Assembly (NCBI RefSeq): GCF_000209165.1
Contig: NC_009068.1
Span: 2,356,001-2,420,000 of the forward strand
Direction: 5' to 3'
Length of the DNA: 64,000 bases
From: Scheffersomyces stipitis CBS 6054
Lineage: Eukaryota; Ascomycota; Pichiomycetes; Serinales; Debaryomycetaceae
Of the stretch, positions 1 through 10,913 are shown one piece after another. Each line of letters begins with the position of its first letter. Positions within the stretch are counted from its first letter, which is position 1. The translations under genes and the position numbers were made by a program. Under the pieces are notes generated by a model. It saw only the letters and a program-made list of their open reading frames with translations. It did not search any database and was not told the origin of the DNA.

Positions 1-896
1 TTAACTGCAATTGCAAAACGTAAGAAGTCATTTGTACTGGATGTGGATTACAAATATATGAGCTATAATAGAGAAGAGTGGTGGTTGGCCACGAACTTTT
101 CTTATCTTACTGTAGAATGGTAGAATGATGTGAGAAGCCTCAGGAATCTTGTGGTACTAAACTGCACCTCACTAAATATTGCCTTGGTGGTCTATAGGAA
201 GTTGAATCTTAGACAAGGCTGAAGTTTGCTCTATAAGTTAAATTCTTCTCTCCACTTCATTTCCACTCTAGAAATTACATCATGTAAGGCTTTTTTAATT
301 GGCCGGGTCTATTCTATTTCTCTTTATACATCCTTCCCTAAAAATTTGTGTGCATTTTCAACTTGTATGGTAGCCTCAACCAAAAGGCATTACTGAGGTC
401 GTCGCGGCGCTTGGCCGATTCGCGTCCTTCAAATATGACACCATATCCCACCATGGACGAGGCGTATGAATAGAGAAATTATCCAAGCTTACCAAAGCGT
501 TTCTACCATACCAATACGCCTCCTTTACTTCCCTAACACAAAGCATACCTCCATTGTTCTGTTAGATTCAAGCCTTATTCCTGTTAGTACAGTCCCTGGC
601 ATAAACAATTGAAAGTACTGCAGTTAGCGCAGGGAGTTAGACTGATCTGTTTTTCTTTCGTGAAAGATTCCACAATATTCAAAGTTACACTTTTCTGTCA
701 ACTTGCAGTTATCCAGCTGAATGTTCAACCAGTTTTTATAGAATTCTACACATTGTTCATATCTTGAAATTGAACTAATAACATATACATACTATCATCT
801 TGCCTTCACTGAGCTGGCACAACACTCTGTAATTGCCCAATGCAATAGACTCAAGTCCAAGATCACCATTTCCCATACATTCATAGTACATTGACC
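1..896. other. gene-free left flank and MCH1 upstream region
   Basis: No ATG-started ORF of useful length and no tRNA were seen. A short GC-rich patch lies near 395-470 in otherwise AT-rich DNA. The right end should hold the promoter and leader of the MCH1-like gene, but I could not pick out a convincing TATA box. Confidence 0.5.
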
Positions 897-2312
897 ATGC
901 CCTCTGTGTTTCGAAAAGTATTCTTACTTCTATCATGTACTTTCCTTGGTCTCATCTGTGGTACCCTATACTTGTACTCCTCGTATAGCCCTCAATTCGC
1001 CAAGCAGTTGAACTACAAAGTGTCTGATTCATCCACCATAGCACTCTGCGGTACATTAGGTGTCGCCATTTCTGGTCCCCTAGCAGGAATAGTTGTAGAT
1101 AAAAGGGGCTATACGTTATCTTTGCTCATTGGTGGAGTGTCCATAGGCTCCGGCTACTTTGGGTTGAAAAGGCAATACGACTTGGAATATCTGAATGTAC
1201 CATTGTCTGCATTTTTCATACTTATGATAGGCAGCGGTTCGACATTCATCAATTCGAGTTGTTTGAAATGCTGTGCTCTCAGTTTTCCCAGTATTAGAGG
1301 TGTAGCAACATCGCTACCTCTCGCATTGTACGGACTCAGTGCCTTGTTCTACTCTGTGATAGCCTCGGTGTTTTTCCCAGGCGACACCTCACGGTTTCTC
1401 GGTTTCATTTCTTATTCATCCATAGCTATTTTCATTGTTTGTGCACCCAGTATCATGTCTTGTGATTATGATATTCCATCTAGACGAAACAAATCAAAGC
1501 TAGAAAAACCAGACCGACAAAAAAATACCAACGTTTCTGGAGTAGAGCTTATGAAATCTTCTAAATTCTGGCTCTTGTTCATTATCACAGGAAGTTTGGC
1601 TTCTTTAGGACAGATGTATATTTATTCTGTTGGCTACATTGTAAAAGCACTTATAACTCACAAGTTGTCAGAAGGAGGGGGTGTATTACCTCAATCAACA
1701 GATGAAATAGAAGCTCTCATCCAAAAGGATCAACAGATTCAAGTGGGCCTACTTTCTGTAGCTAACTGCATTGGTAGAATTCTTTCAGGAATTCTTGGTG
1801 ATGTTATTTCGCAGTCATTCAATAAGCCTAGATCGTGGCTCTTGTTCATTCCCTCTATTGGGTTTGCAATAACTCTGGTGATGGGACAGAAGATTAACGA
1901 CTTTAATAGCTTGCCAGTGGCCTCTCTTTTTACTGGGTTTTTTTATGGTTTTACTTTCTGTATCATGCCCATTATAGTTGGCGATACCTTTGGAATGGAG
2001 AATTTCTCGTACAATTGGGGTATCGTTAGCCTTGCTCCAATATTTCCAAGTTTTTATTTCACAAGTTTGTTTGGTAGCACCTACGATTCAAACTCGACTA
2101 AAGACGAAAACTCAGAATTGATTTGTTTGATTGGAAACAGGTGCTACAATTCAATATTTTCACTAACGTTTAATGTTTGCGCTTTGGCTATAGTTGCCGT
2201 AATTCTCCTTAATTTCGAACCGTTAGGTAAACGGTTGCGTTCGTCTATCTCTGCAAAGAAAGAGAACTTGCCACTAACAGATCAATACCCTCTTAACGAG
2301 AAGAGTAGTTGA
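897..2312 (+). CDS. MCH1: MCH1-like major facilitator transporter
   Basis: This is a multi-pass membrane protein of 471 residues, close to the length of yeast Mch1. It opens with a hydrophobic helix and a GTLYLYSSYSPQFA stretch like the first helix of nodulin-like/MFS proteins. Next come GPLAGIVVDKRG (the MFS loop 2-3 type) and a polar central loop at about 195-225. A second hydrophobic half carries NCIGRILSGILGD and a GDTFGMENFSYNWG motif. About 12 membrane segments can be read. Mch1 belongs to the monocarboxylate-porter-like family, but its substrate is unknown and monocarboxylate transport has not been shown in yeast. A TTG codon lies two codons upstream in frame; the ATG at 897 is the natural start. 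Gene symbol is by family resemblance. Confidence 0.82.
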   Translation: MPSVFRKVFLLLSCTFLGLICGTLYLYSSYSPQFAKQLNYKVSDSSTIALCGTLGVAISGPLAGIVVDKRGYTLSLLIGGVSIGSGYFGLKRQYDLEYLNVPLSAFFILMIGSGSTFINSSCLKCCALSFPSIRGVATSLPLALYGLSALFYSVIASVFFPGDTSRFLGFISYSSIAIFIVCAPSIMSCDYDIPSRRNKSKLEKPDRQKNTNVSGVELMKSSKFWLLFIITGSLASLGQMYIYSVGYIVKALITHKLSEGGGVLPQSTDEIEALIQKDQQIQVGLLSVANCIGRILSGILGDVISQSFNKPRSWLLFIPSIGFAITLVMGQKINDFNSLPVASLFTGFFYGFTFCIMPIIVGDTFGMENFSYNWGIVSLAPIFPSFYFTSLFGSTYDSNSTKDENSELICLIGNRCYNSIFSLTFNVCALAIVAVILLNFEPLGKRLRSSISAKKENLPLTDQYPLNEKSS

Positions 2313-2408
2313 TACTATGCTTTACAGTAATAGACTGTTTAATGACATATTGTAACATTATTCCATATGGGAAACAAACTAATTTAATATATAAATCAGA
2401 CTAATCAT

Positions 2409-5400
2409 TTAAATTCTTCTCAAGGAATTAAATCTATGGACCTTCTTTGAAGTTTTGGTAGGACTCCTTGCCGTATCGGATATAGTTGACGCAACTCTGC
2501 TTCTAGGATACGCATGTCTATCACCAGTATCGTATAAAGAGTCGTTATTTCTTCTTGGAGCTCTAGGTTCTAATTTCTTGCTCTCAGAATCCTCATCAAA
2601 ACTAATCTCCTTGATGTTTCTGTTGATCAAATAACGCAATGCATTATACCAAATGTTGTGGCGATGTCTAGTTGGACATGTGATCTTTATAGAACGATCG
2701 GTAGAATGAACAATAATACTCTTATGATACAACCCGGTAGGCAAAGGATTATTGTCTGTCACGCTCTCTACTCTGATAATAGCAGCTGCTCTGGTACGAG
2801 ATGGATTCGATAAGACTGGGTTGGTTTCAGACCAGTATAATGTTAATGAATATGGATGTACCCAGAAGTACCTTTCGTGACGATTTTCGGTTATGGATGA
2901 AATGGAAACAACCCTCTTATAGTACTTGAACAAATATTCACCGATAACAACTTGAGCAATAGCAGGAATCATAGCGTTATCGGTTAAGGAAACATTCGTG
3001 GCCATAGAGAAAACTTCCGTTACGGCAGAATCTGCAATACTTTCGGCAACAGAAAATTCCGATAAGTTTGATCTCACTGAGTTCGACAATGGTATTCTTG
3101 GTTGTTGGAAATGTGGAACAGCTGAAGTCGGAGGTGGGGTTAACTGAGACCGTTGCACTATGTTATCATTGCTTGGCACAGTGGATGCAAACACGAAAGC
3201 TTCACGTTTGTAACCACGTCTCTTCGCATACTTGTCAAACACATCATCGGAAATGTTTTCAATATTGAATTTGCTAGTCTGGACCAATTGGTTGTAATAA
3301 TCAGTTGGAACCACCCTCACATTAGAAGAATCAGGAAGGAGGTTACTTTGTGTAGCTGCAAAAGCGGTGTTAGGAATAACAAGGAATTTAGTATCTTCGT
3401 CGGCATGCTGGATTCTGTTTCTATCCTTGTCGGACATAATTTTCTCTGGCACAACAATCATGCCAAATTCAGCAGCCCTCGCTGCTAAGTCTCCTTCAGT
3501 GACAATCAGTTTTTGTCCCATCAAAATGGATTGTGCCTTCATATCATGGAACTCTTCTTTATCAAGAGCAACCATTCCCAACAGCGACAACTTTTCGAGC
3601 AAGAAGTCCTTTGTAAACTCATGATCCTTGTTATTCAAATTGTAGATTTCAGAATCTTTAGCTGCCAATTGCTGCTTTAACATCAAGACTTCAAGCGGTG
3701 ATGAGCCCGTCGAAGTATTGCCATCTGTTTCTCCTTCACTAGTACTTCCTTGCCTAGCAAGTGTTGTCAATTGATCATATTCATCCTTCTGAACTGCCAC
3801 ATAACCTTCAGCAGTTGCCCTTTCCGTTATTGGCTTATCATTTTGTGATTTCAAAGAAGCTAATTCGGTAGATGATATGAGACTCATGTCATTGACAAAA
3901 GCATGCTTCCTTATGTCTTCCAACGATGCAAAGGATTTCCTTACCAATTGATTGTAATCGTCAATAGGTAGCACCTTCATCCCATGTTCCCTAGCCCTAA
4001 CATCCAATGGTTTGATCTTCTCCAAGAACAATGCATTTTTTTCGGCCACTGTCAAGACACAATAATCCAACTTGGCAGCACTTTCTCTGAGATACTCAAC
4101 CAGAGGATTATTAGCTCTCTCCGACAAAGTAGCATATTCGTTTTCAGTAACAACAATCATACCCTCCTTCTTTGCTCTGTCACTTAGTGTTTCCTTAGTA
4201 CTTTGCAACAAGGACATGTATTGATCAGATGCCACAATAACTTTCCCTTGAGCATCTGCGCTGTTAGAGAGGAATTCCAATGATGGGTGGTTCAAATTAT
4301 TGATCAACTCATTGTACTCCTGTTCTGAAACAACCAATTTGTGGTCTTCCTTGGCCCTATCTTCAAGACTTTGGATGACATACTTGTCATAATCGGTATC
4401 TGAAATAACCTTCTTATCTTCTTCTCTAGCTCTGTCCTGTAAACTCTTTTTCTGTGATGCCTTCAATTCATCCAAGTAGTTTGTTGCTACCAAAGAACAT
4501 CCAAGACTAGCTGCCATTCCACTTACAAGCTCACTTGTAGGGTGTGACAAAGAGTCGCGTAAACCTGCTAACTCACTCTTCGGAATAACAACGTGATTAA
4601 TATTACTTGCAGATTCTTTAAGCTTATCAATACTTGGATTCTGCATATTCTCGTGTTCTTCTTGAGAGAGTACGACACAGCCAAGACCAGTGGCCCTGGC
4701 AGTGATATGGTCTAACAGGGGTTCTTCTGCCTGAGATTTCATATGTTCAAATTGACGAATTGGAACTAGTTTCATGTTTGCACCAGTTGCCTTGTCTTCA
4801 AGGGACTGTTCAGACAAATGCACCAATGAATTATACTTTTCTGAGGAGATCACTGTACAATTCAACTTCGAAGCGTGACTCCTGAGATCTTCCAATAATG
4901 GAGAAAGTGCTTTCTGTTTAAGATTCTCAAGCTCAGACCTTTCAATTACAGCATGCTGCAACAATTCAGCCTTATCTTTGATGTGTCCAATATCAGGATC
5001 ATTAGCCTTGGTTAAGAGAGAATCATAATATTCCTTTGATACCAGTACCATTCCATTTTCTCCAGCTATTTCTTCTAGCGTCTTGCTTCTGTACTTGCGC
5101 AAATCATCTAATTCGTCCTTATCGACCAAATCGTAATTCATTTCAGTAGCCTTTGAAATCAAGAAGTCTATGCTTGGGGTATCATGCATCTTCTTGAGAT
5201 TCAGATATTCATCAATAGGAATAACAGTTGCATTGTTGTCCTTTGCTTTATCATCTAATGTCTTTTCGGCCTCTGATTGTAGCTTAATGAACAACTCCCT
5301 TGGAACTATTTCGTAATCAGCAGCCTTGGCTCTTTCCAGTAAGTAATTAATAGAAGGATTAGATAAATCAGCTTCCAATTTACTTATCTTACCGATTGGA

Positions 5401-8400
5401 GCTACTTCCATACCTTCCATATTGGCACGTTCTTCCAAAGAAAGACTAGCTTTGGAGCACAATACAGCATACTTCTTTTCATCAACAACGATTGCATCAT
5501 GATTCTTAGCAACTTTACAAATGTGATCCAAGGAAGGGGTGTCAGCTCTTGATATCAAATCGTTCATCTTGAGTTTATCTATGATACTCAATCCTAGAAG
5601 AGATGATGCTGCAGTCAAGTGTTCTATCGTAGGATTATTAGCTTTTTCAGAAGAATCTGCATATTCCTTCTTGTTAACCAACAAAAGGCCCCGTTCATTA
5701 GCCTTTTCAGTTAAGTATTTATCATCTGGTGATTGAATTTGAGTCCTTAAAGAGGCAAGATCTTCTAACGAAATCACTTCATGGCCGAATTTAGATGATT
5801 TTTCTCTCAATTGTTCTATTGAAGGAGAATCGATACCATCCTTAAGTTGTTGGTACTCGATTCTATTCAAAGTCACAAGCCCGAGTTTAGCGGCTGAGAT
5901 TTCAACCGACTCCTGAGTAGGGTCTTGAAGCTTATCAAATTCAGCAGACGTTAAAACAATCAATCCCTCATCCCTAGCCTTTTCGTGAATGTATTCAGCA
6001 CCAGGGTTTTCGAGTCTCTTCTTTAATGATTTGTGTTCTTGACTTGAGAGAACAACCATATCCCTAGAAGCGGCATTTGATCTTAAGAAATCATCTGATG
6101 GTTCCTTGACTGACTTCTCTAACTTCTCAAGTTTGTCTGTTGGTATTACAGACATACTGTTTTCCTCTGCCTTACTCTTCAAATACTCAAGAGAAGGAGA
6201 TTCGACATTTTGGACCAATTTTGAGTATTCTTGTTTGTCAATAACTTCATAGCCGTGGTTACTGGACTCGTTCGTAAGATATTCTAAAGTAGGGTGCGTG
6301 AGTGAGTATTTCATTGTTTGAAGTTCCTCTTTAGTTATTGTAGCCAATCCAAGAGTATCAGACATGTGAATAACAAAGTCCTTATCAGGATGGTTCAATT
6401 TTTCAATAAGCCCGTCATAATCTGCTTTTGGAACAACAGTCATACCAACAGAAGCCGCTCTACTTTCGAGATGCTCTGTTGTTGGAGAAGAAACGATGTT
6501 ATTAATGATTGCATAGTCTTCATTTGAAATAAGAGTGAAATTCTTTTCAATTGCTTTATTCTTCAAATACTCTATGGTTGGACTTTCTATGGTATCCAAT
6601 TGTTGGTTGTAAACTTCTTGTTGTACAACCATCAAATTCAATTCCTTAGCTCTGTCCTTTAATTCGTCGAGAGTTGGGTTCTTGGAAGATCTAACAATCT
6701 CCTCAAAGATTTGAGTATTGAGTACTGTGAGACCTCTTGCTGACGATGCCTTACGAATGAAATCCACACTGGGAGTTTCAATTGTAGATTTCATCTCTAC
6801 GAATTCATCAATAGGAATAATGGTTAGACCTAATGAAGTTGCTCTATCAGTGAGTTGAGCAACCGTAGGATGTTCAGCCTTTTCCTTCAAACCAATCAAT
6901 TCTTCAGACGGTACTAAAGACAACCCGTCAGCAGTTGCTTTTTCAACAATGTATTCTCTCGATGGTTTCTCAATTTGCTCAATAAGGTGGTCATATTTAT
7001 GCTTTGCAAGCGAAACTAAACCTACTGCTGCTGACTTTTCAATAACATGCTCTCTGCTTGGGTTATTGGCATGCTCTCTCAATTCTATGAATTCATTTGA
7101 TGGAACCACAGTTAAACCGTGCATAGAAGCCTTCTCGACTAGAAAGTCCTGAGAAGGAGCTTCGAAAGCTTGCTTGTATTTATTGAAGTTATCCTTCTCA
7201 ACTATAATGCAGTCCTTTGAGGCGGCATGTTGTTCTAAAATATGCAATGAAGGTTCCAACAACTTCCTGTGGTCGGCATTAGAAAGAGCGACAAAGCCAT
7301 GCTCAGTAGCCATTTTTTGGACATGATCCAAAGATGGAGACGTTGCTAAAGACTTGAGATTTTCAAATTCAGAATTCTTGACAACCGCGTATCCATTCGA
7401 AGATGCTTTCTCTTTGATATATTCAACTGAAGGCTCCAATACAGAACAACGCAATTCGTCATACTCTTTACTGTCTACGGCTACTAATCCAGCCTCTTCT
7501 GCAACTTGTTTTATATGGTTCACAGGTGGACCATACGCGAATACATTCATCTCATCATATTCTTTGGTTGGAATAACAACATGGTCCAATTTTTCTGAGT
7601 TAATCTTTAACCAGTCCAATTGAGGCTCTTCAATTTGCAGTTTGAAATTCTTGTAGTCATCATCTTGCAACACAACCAATCCCAAGTCGCGAGCAACTTG
7701 TGATAGGTAGCTAATATTTGGATGGTTGATTTTCTGATCCCATTCCAAGTACTTTTCTTTCCTCAATACTTTCAAGTTCATTGCTTCTGCATGTGACTCA
7801 AGTTGATCCAACGTTGGATGCTTTGCTTCCAGAAGTAAAGTCTCGTATTCAGTATTTGCCAAAACAGTCAAGTTCAAGTTGCCAGCTTTTAATCTAATAT
7901 GTTCTTCAGATGGTGCATTGCTTGCTTCGGTTACCTTTTGCCATTCTTCAGTCCTGACCACAACCAGACCCAAATCTTTAGCCTTTTCGACAAGGAAGTC
8001 CATATCAGGGCACTTCGACAATTTCTGTAATTTATTGTATGACTCCGAAGGGATAATAGTGTGCTCCAAATCCTTTGCTCTAGCTGAAAGAATCTCGACC
8101 GATGGATGATTCGCCAATTCGTTCAACTCGTTGAATTCCTCGTTAAGCAACACATGCAAACCCAATGTCTTAGACTTCTCCTTAATGTAATCCTCAGAAG
8201 GAGAATCCATCTTGCGCAAGTACTCGGAATGCTGTTGAACAGTCATTCCAATCATACCAAGTGCAGATAATTTGGTGAGCAAATCGTCCTTCGATGGGTT
8301 CTGTATCTGGTTATTGATGAAGTCATATTCAGACTGTGGAATTGCAACCAAACCAGCCAGTCTAGAAAGTTCAGTAATATGAGCGGCATTTGGAGAATGA

Positions 8401-10913
8401 GCCAAACTACTCAAAGTATCATACTGATCTTGAGGAATCATCAAATAGTTAAATTCTGAAGCCTTTTGAATCAACGTCCTCATATCAGGTGCAAGAAGAT
8501 GATTATACTCTTCTACAGGAATCATAACATAGTTGAGGTTTGTAGCACAAGATTTCAAATGTTCCACAGGTGGATTCTCAGCAAGCCCAGTCAAGCGGTC
8601 ATATTCATCTTTATCAATAACTGTCTTGTTGATTACCTCTGCTTTCGATTTTATATGTTGAAGTGAAGGTTCGTCTGCCAACTTCTTTGTTAAGTCGTAA
8701 TCTGCTTTTGGGACTACAATATGTTGAATCTTTCCAGCTAGACCGGAGAGATGATCTAAGGGTGGATCACGAGCCAATTGTTTTAAGGTATCTAATTCTT
8801 TTGATGCAATAACCAGAAGTCCAAGCTTACAAGCACATGCCAGTAAATGATCTTCTGAAGGTGACGTTGCCCTATCTGAAATTTCCTTGAAACGCTTCTG
8901 TTCAACAATTTCGTATCCTAACGACTTTGCCTCAGCATTTATTTGATCTAAAGTTGGAGTGATATGGCGCTTCAAGTTTTCAATATCTTCATTCTTGATG
9001 ACGGAATAGCCTTGATTTTGGGCTCTGGAAATGAGTTCGTCTACAGTAGGTTCATTTGCCAATCTCTTAATCTCGTCATACATTGCAGAAGACGTAACAA
9101 TCAATCCCAAAGAATTGGCCTTGTCTGTGATATACCTTTGTGAAGGTTTATCATGTTCTGCGACAATGGACTTGTAATTGTTGAATTCTTCATCTGAGAA
9201 CGGGTGCAATTTAAACTGACTGCATTTTGAAATAATGTAACTCTCAGAAGGATTATTGTAACTATCAGCATATTTTTGAATTTGCGATAATTCATTCACC
9301 GGTAAGGTAACCAAGCCCTTTGATAACAACTTCTCTTTCATTACATTTTCATCCACTAATTCACCATATGCCTTCTTTTTAATCAAGACATAGCCCTTGC
9401 TTTCGGCAATATTACCAAGGCTCTCATCAGAGATATCACGTACATTGCCAGATTGCAAGTGATTAAATTCATCTCTGGAAATAATTACCAAATTGTTGCT
9501 TGCAGCATAATTTTCAATTTGCTCTTTGTCTGAAATATTCTTAAGTTCTCTGGAGATAGTGGCACGCTTGGTCTCAGAAGGAGTTGATTCATCTTCTGAT
9601 TCAGATGAATCTACCAAATACTTCCCATCGTTCAGAACACGAATAGGACTGGCTTCTACGTCAGATAAAGATGCATTAAATACCCTGTTAAGGTGTTTTG
9701 AGGGGGTGGCCTGTATATCCTCATCTATGAAATCGTCCCATCTTTGATTGCCATGCAGAACGTCGTCATCAATGGTTTCATCATCATATACTAATATCTT
9801 AGAACCTCTTTTCGCTGGAGAATTCAAAGAATTTCTATTTGAAGATTGGGTGGTATTGGCTCTAGATTTTGATCTCTTGGCTGCAAGATTTGGATGTTTC
9901 ATTGGAGTCTTCTGGACACCAATTGAAGCATCATCTCTTCTGAGCTTCAAAACGGCAGTTCTCAACTTGGCAATTGTTCTATTTGAATGGTGTAAATTAG
10001 CTCTCAAAGTTTCCAACTCAAGCTGAGGATTGGAGCTGTCCATAGAAGCGATCATGCTTGGGTGGGATTCTGCAAGAAGACTATCGAAGTCAACGTATTC
10101 GTCATCATCTTCGTTGAAAGCTCTATCAATTTCAGATTCTGACTTCATATCAGTTGAAGTTTCTGATTGTACTTTTCTTGGAGTTGAAGAAGACAATTTG
10201 ATGTGCAATTGGTCATTCTCGTCATTCAATTCTTCAATTCTGTTGCTTAAGTCAGCTATTTCTTTAGCATATGTAGATTTCAAGTTTGTATAGTCCTTGT
10301 TTAAAGAATGGTTCTTTAAGAGTAAATCGTCATTTTCCTTTTGAAGAGTAGAGTACTTGATGCTGATGTCGTCGTGAAGTTTGATTAACTTTTCTTTAGA
10401 ATAGCTCAAGTTATTTACCTGTTCGTTCAAATTGACAACGTTGGACTCAAGTTCCCAGTTTTTATCCTTCAAGTTGCTTTCGCTGTTTACTTGCGACGAA
10501 TTCGATGATTTCAACTGGTTAATTTGCAACTTGAACTGTTTAATTTCTTCAGAATACAGCCTCAACTTTGTCTTGTACTTTTGGTTTTCGCTATTTAAAC
10601 GACGACATTCGCCTAATAGGTTATCGCTTAAGCCAACTACAAAGTTCATATCGTTACCTTTTGACTCAGGACCCATCGTTGAAGTAGGACCAGCCATTGG
10701 CATCACAGCCAAAGTCTTATGCTTGGACTTCTTTTTGGTAATAGTATTGTTGAAGGGAGCAAAATTTTCCTGGTCGTCATGAACAGGAATGTTGTCACCG
10801 GTAGTGGCCCTCAATGAGCGTTCTGATTTCTTGGGGAATAGCTTTCTCTGGATGTCCGTAAACTGACTCCTAATATCCTCTCGAGGCGGATGGCGATCTG
10901 TGGGAGCAGACAT
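2409..10913 (-). CDS. NUM1: NUM1-like cortical anchor protein (coiled coil, 32-residue repeats, PH domain)
   Basis: This 2,834-residue protein matches the giant yeast Num1, which anchors dynein and mitochondria to the plasma membrane. Layout: a basic N terminus; a coiled-coil region at about 95-240; an acidic patch with EYVDFDS at 272-278; a second short coil at about 295-330; a Ser-rich linker; then a very long array of degenerate 32-residue units from about 465 to 2,500. The unit consensus is P-[ST]-x2-[YFL]-[LI]-x3-A-x2-L-G-L-x-V-[VI]-P-x2-[EDY]-[YF]-x2-L. A PH domain follows at about 2,650-2,765, with the hydrophobic strand RYFWVHPYSLTLYW and the helix IWYNALRYLI. The PH domain should bind PI(4,5)P2 at the cortex. 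The tail is basic and Ser-rich. A TTG four codons upstream was ignored; the start is the ATG at 10913. No frame breaks were seen. Confidence 0.93.
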   Translation of the reverse strand: MSAPTDRHPPREDIRSQFTDIQRKLFPKKSERSLRATTGDNIPVHDDQENFAPFNNTITKKKSKHKTLAVMPMAGPTSTMGPESKGNDMNFVVGLSDNLLGECRRLNSENQKYKTKLRLYSEEIKQFKLQINQLKSSNSSQVNSESNLKDKNWELESNVVNLNEQVNNLSYSKEKLIKLHDDISIKYSTLQKENDDLLLKNHSLNKDYTNLKSTYAKEIADLSNRIEELNDENDQLHIKLSSSTPRKVQSETSTDMKSESEIDRAFNEDDDEYVDFDSLLAESHPSMIASMDSSNPQLELETLRANLHHSNRTIAKLRTAVLKLRRDDASIGVQKTPMKHPNLAAKRSKSRANTTQSSNRNSLNSPAKRGSKILVYDDETIDDDVLHGNQRWDDFIDEDIQATPSKHLNRVFNASLSDVEASPIRVLNDGKYLVDSSESEDESTPSETKRATISRELKNISDKEQIENYAASNNLVIISRDEFNHLQSGNVRDISDESLGNIAESKGYVLIKKKAYGELVDENVMKEKLLSKGLVTLPVNELSQIQKYADSYNNPSESYIISKCSQFKLHPFSDEEFNNYKSIVAEHDKPSQRYITDKANSLGLIVTSSAMYDEIKRLANEPTVDELISRAQNQGYSVIKNEDIENLKRHITPTLDQINAEAKSLGYEIVEQKRFKEISDRATSPSEDHLLACACKLGLLVIASKELDTLKQLARDPPLDHLSGLAGKIQHIVVPKADYDLTKKLADEPSLQHIKSKAEVINKTVIDKDEYDRLTGLAENPPVEHLKSCATNLNYVMIPVEEYNHLLAPDMRTLIQKASEFNYLMIPQDQYDTLSSLAHSPNAAHITELSRLAGLVAIPQSEYDFINNQIQNPSKDDLLTKLSALGMIGMTVQQHSEYLRKMDSPSEDYIKEKSKTLGLHVLLNEEFNELNELANHPSVEILSARAKDLEHTIIPSESYNKLQKLSKCPDMDFLVEKAKDLGLVVVRTEEWQKVTEASNAPSEEHIRLKAGNLNLTVLANTEYETLLLEAKHPTLDQLESHAEAMNLKVLRKEKYLEWDQKINHPNISYLSQVARDLGLVVLQDDDYKNFKLQIEEPQLDWLKINSEKLDHVVIPTKEYDEMNVFAYGPPVNHIKQVAEEAGLVAVDSKEYDELRCSVLEPSVEYIKEKASSNGYAVVKNSEFENLKSLATSPSLDHVQKMATEHGFVALSNADHRKLLEPSLHILEQHAASKDCIIVEKDNFNKYKQAFEAPSQDFLVEKASMHGLTVVPSNEFIELREHANNPSREHVIEKSAAVGLVSLAKHKYDHLIEQIEKPSREYIVEKATADGLSLVPSEELIGLKEKAEHPTVAQLTDRATSLGLTIIPIDEFVEMKSTIETPSVDFIRKASSARGLTVLNTQIFEEIVRSSKNPTLDELKDRAKELNLMVVQQEVYNQQLDTIESPTIEYLKNKAIEKNFTLISNEDYAIINNIVSSPTTEHLESRAASVGMTVVPKADYDGLIEKLNHPDKDFVIHMSDTLGLATITKEELQTMKYSLTHPTLEYLTNESSNHGYEVIDKQEYSKLVQNVESPSLEYLKSKAEENSMSVIPTDKLEKLEKSVKEPSDDFLRSNAASRDMVVLSSQEHKSLKKRLENPGAEYIHEKARDEGLIVLTSAEFDKLQDPTQESVEISAAKLGLVTLNRIEYQQLKDGIDSPSIEQLREKSSKFGHEVISLEDLASLRTQIQSPDDKYLTEKANERGLLLVNKKEYADSSEKANNPTIEHLTAASSLLGLSIIDKLKMNDLISRADTPSLDHICKVAKNHDAIVVDEKKYAVLCSKASLSLEERANMEGMEVAPIGKISKLEADLSNPSINYLLERAKAADYEIVPRELFIKLQSEAEKTLDDKAKDNNATVIPIDEYLNLKKMHDTPSIDFLISKATEMNYDLVDKDELDDLRKYRSKTLEEIAGENGMVLVSKEYYDSLLTKANDPDIGHIKDKAELLQHAVIERSELENLKQKALSPLLEDLRSHASKLNCTVISSEKYNSLVHLSEQSLEDKATGANMKLVPIRQFEHMKSQAEEPLLDHITARATGLGCVVLSQEEHENMQNPSIDKLKESASNINHVVIPKSELAGLRDSLSHPTSELVSGMAASLGCSLVATNYLDELKASQKKSLQDRAREEDKKVISDTDYDKYVIQSLEDRAKEDHKLVVSEQEYNELINNLNHPSLEFLSNSADAQGKVIVASDQYMSLLQSTKETLSDRAKKEGMIVVTENEYATLSERANNPLVEYLRESAAKLDYCVLTVAEKNALFLEKIKPLDVRAREHGMKVLPIDDYNQLVRKSFASLEDIRKHAFVNDMSLISSTELASLKSQNDKPITERATAEGYVAVQKDEYDQLTTLARQGSTSEGETDGNTSTGSSPLEVLMLKQQLAAKDSEIYNLNNKDHEFTKDFLLEKLSLLGMVALDKEEFHDMKAQSILMGQKLIVTEGDLAARAAEFGMIVVPEKIMSDKDRNRIQHADEDTKFLVIPNTAFAATQSNLLPDSSNVRVVPTDYYNQLVQTSKFNIENISDDVFDKYAKRRGYKREAFVFASTVPSNDNIVQRSQLTPPPTSAVPHFQQPRIPLSNSVRSNLSEFSVAESIADSAVTEVFSMATNVSLTDNAMIPAIAQVVIGEYLFKYYKRVVSISSITENRHERYFWVHPYSLTLYWSETNPVLSNPSRTRAAAIIRVESVTDNNPLPTGLYHKSIIVHSTDRSIKITCPTRHRHNIWYNALRYLINRNIKEISFDEDSESKKLEPRAPRRNNDSLYDTGDRHAYPRSRVASTISDTARSPTKTSKKVHRFNSLRRI

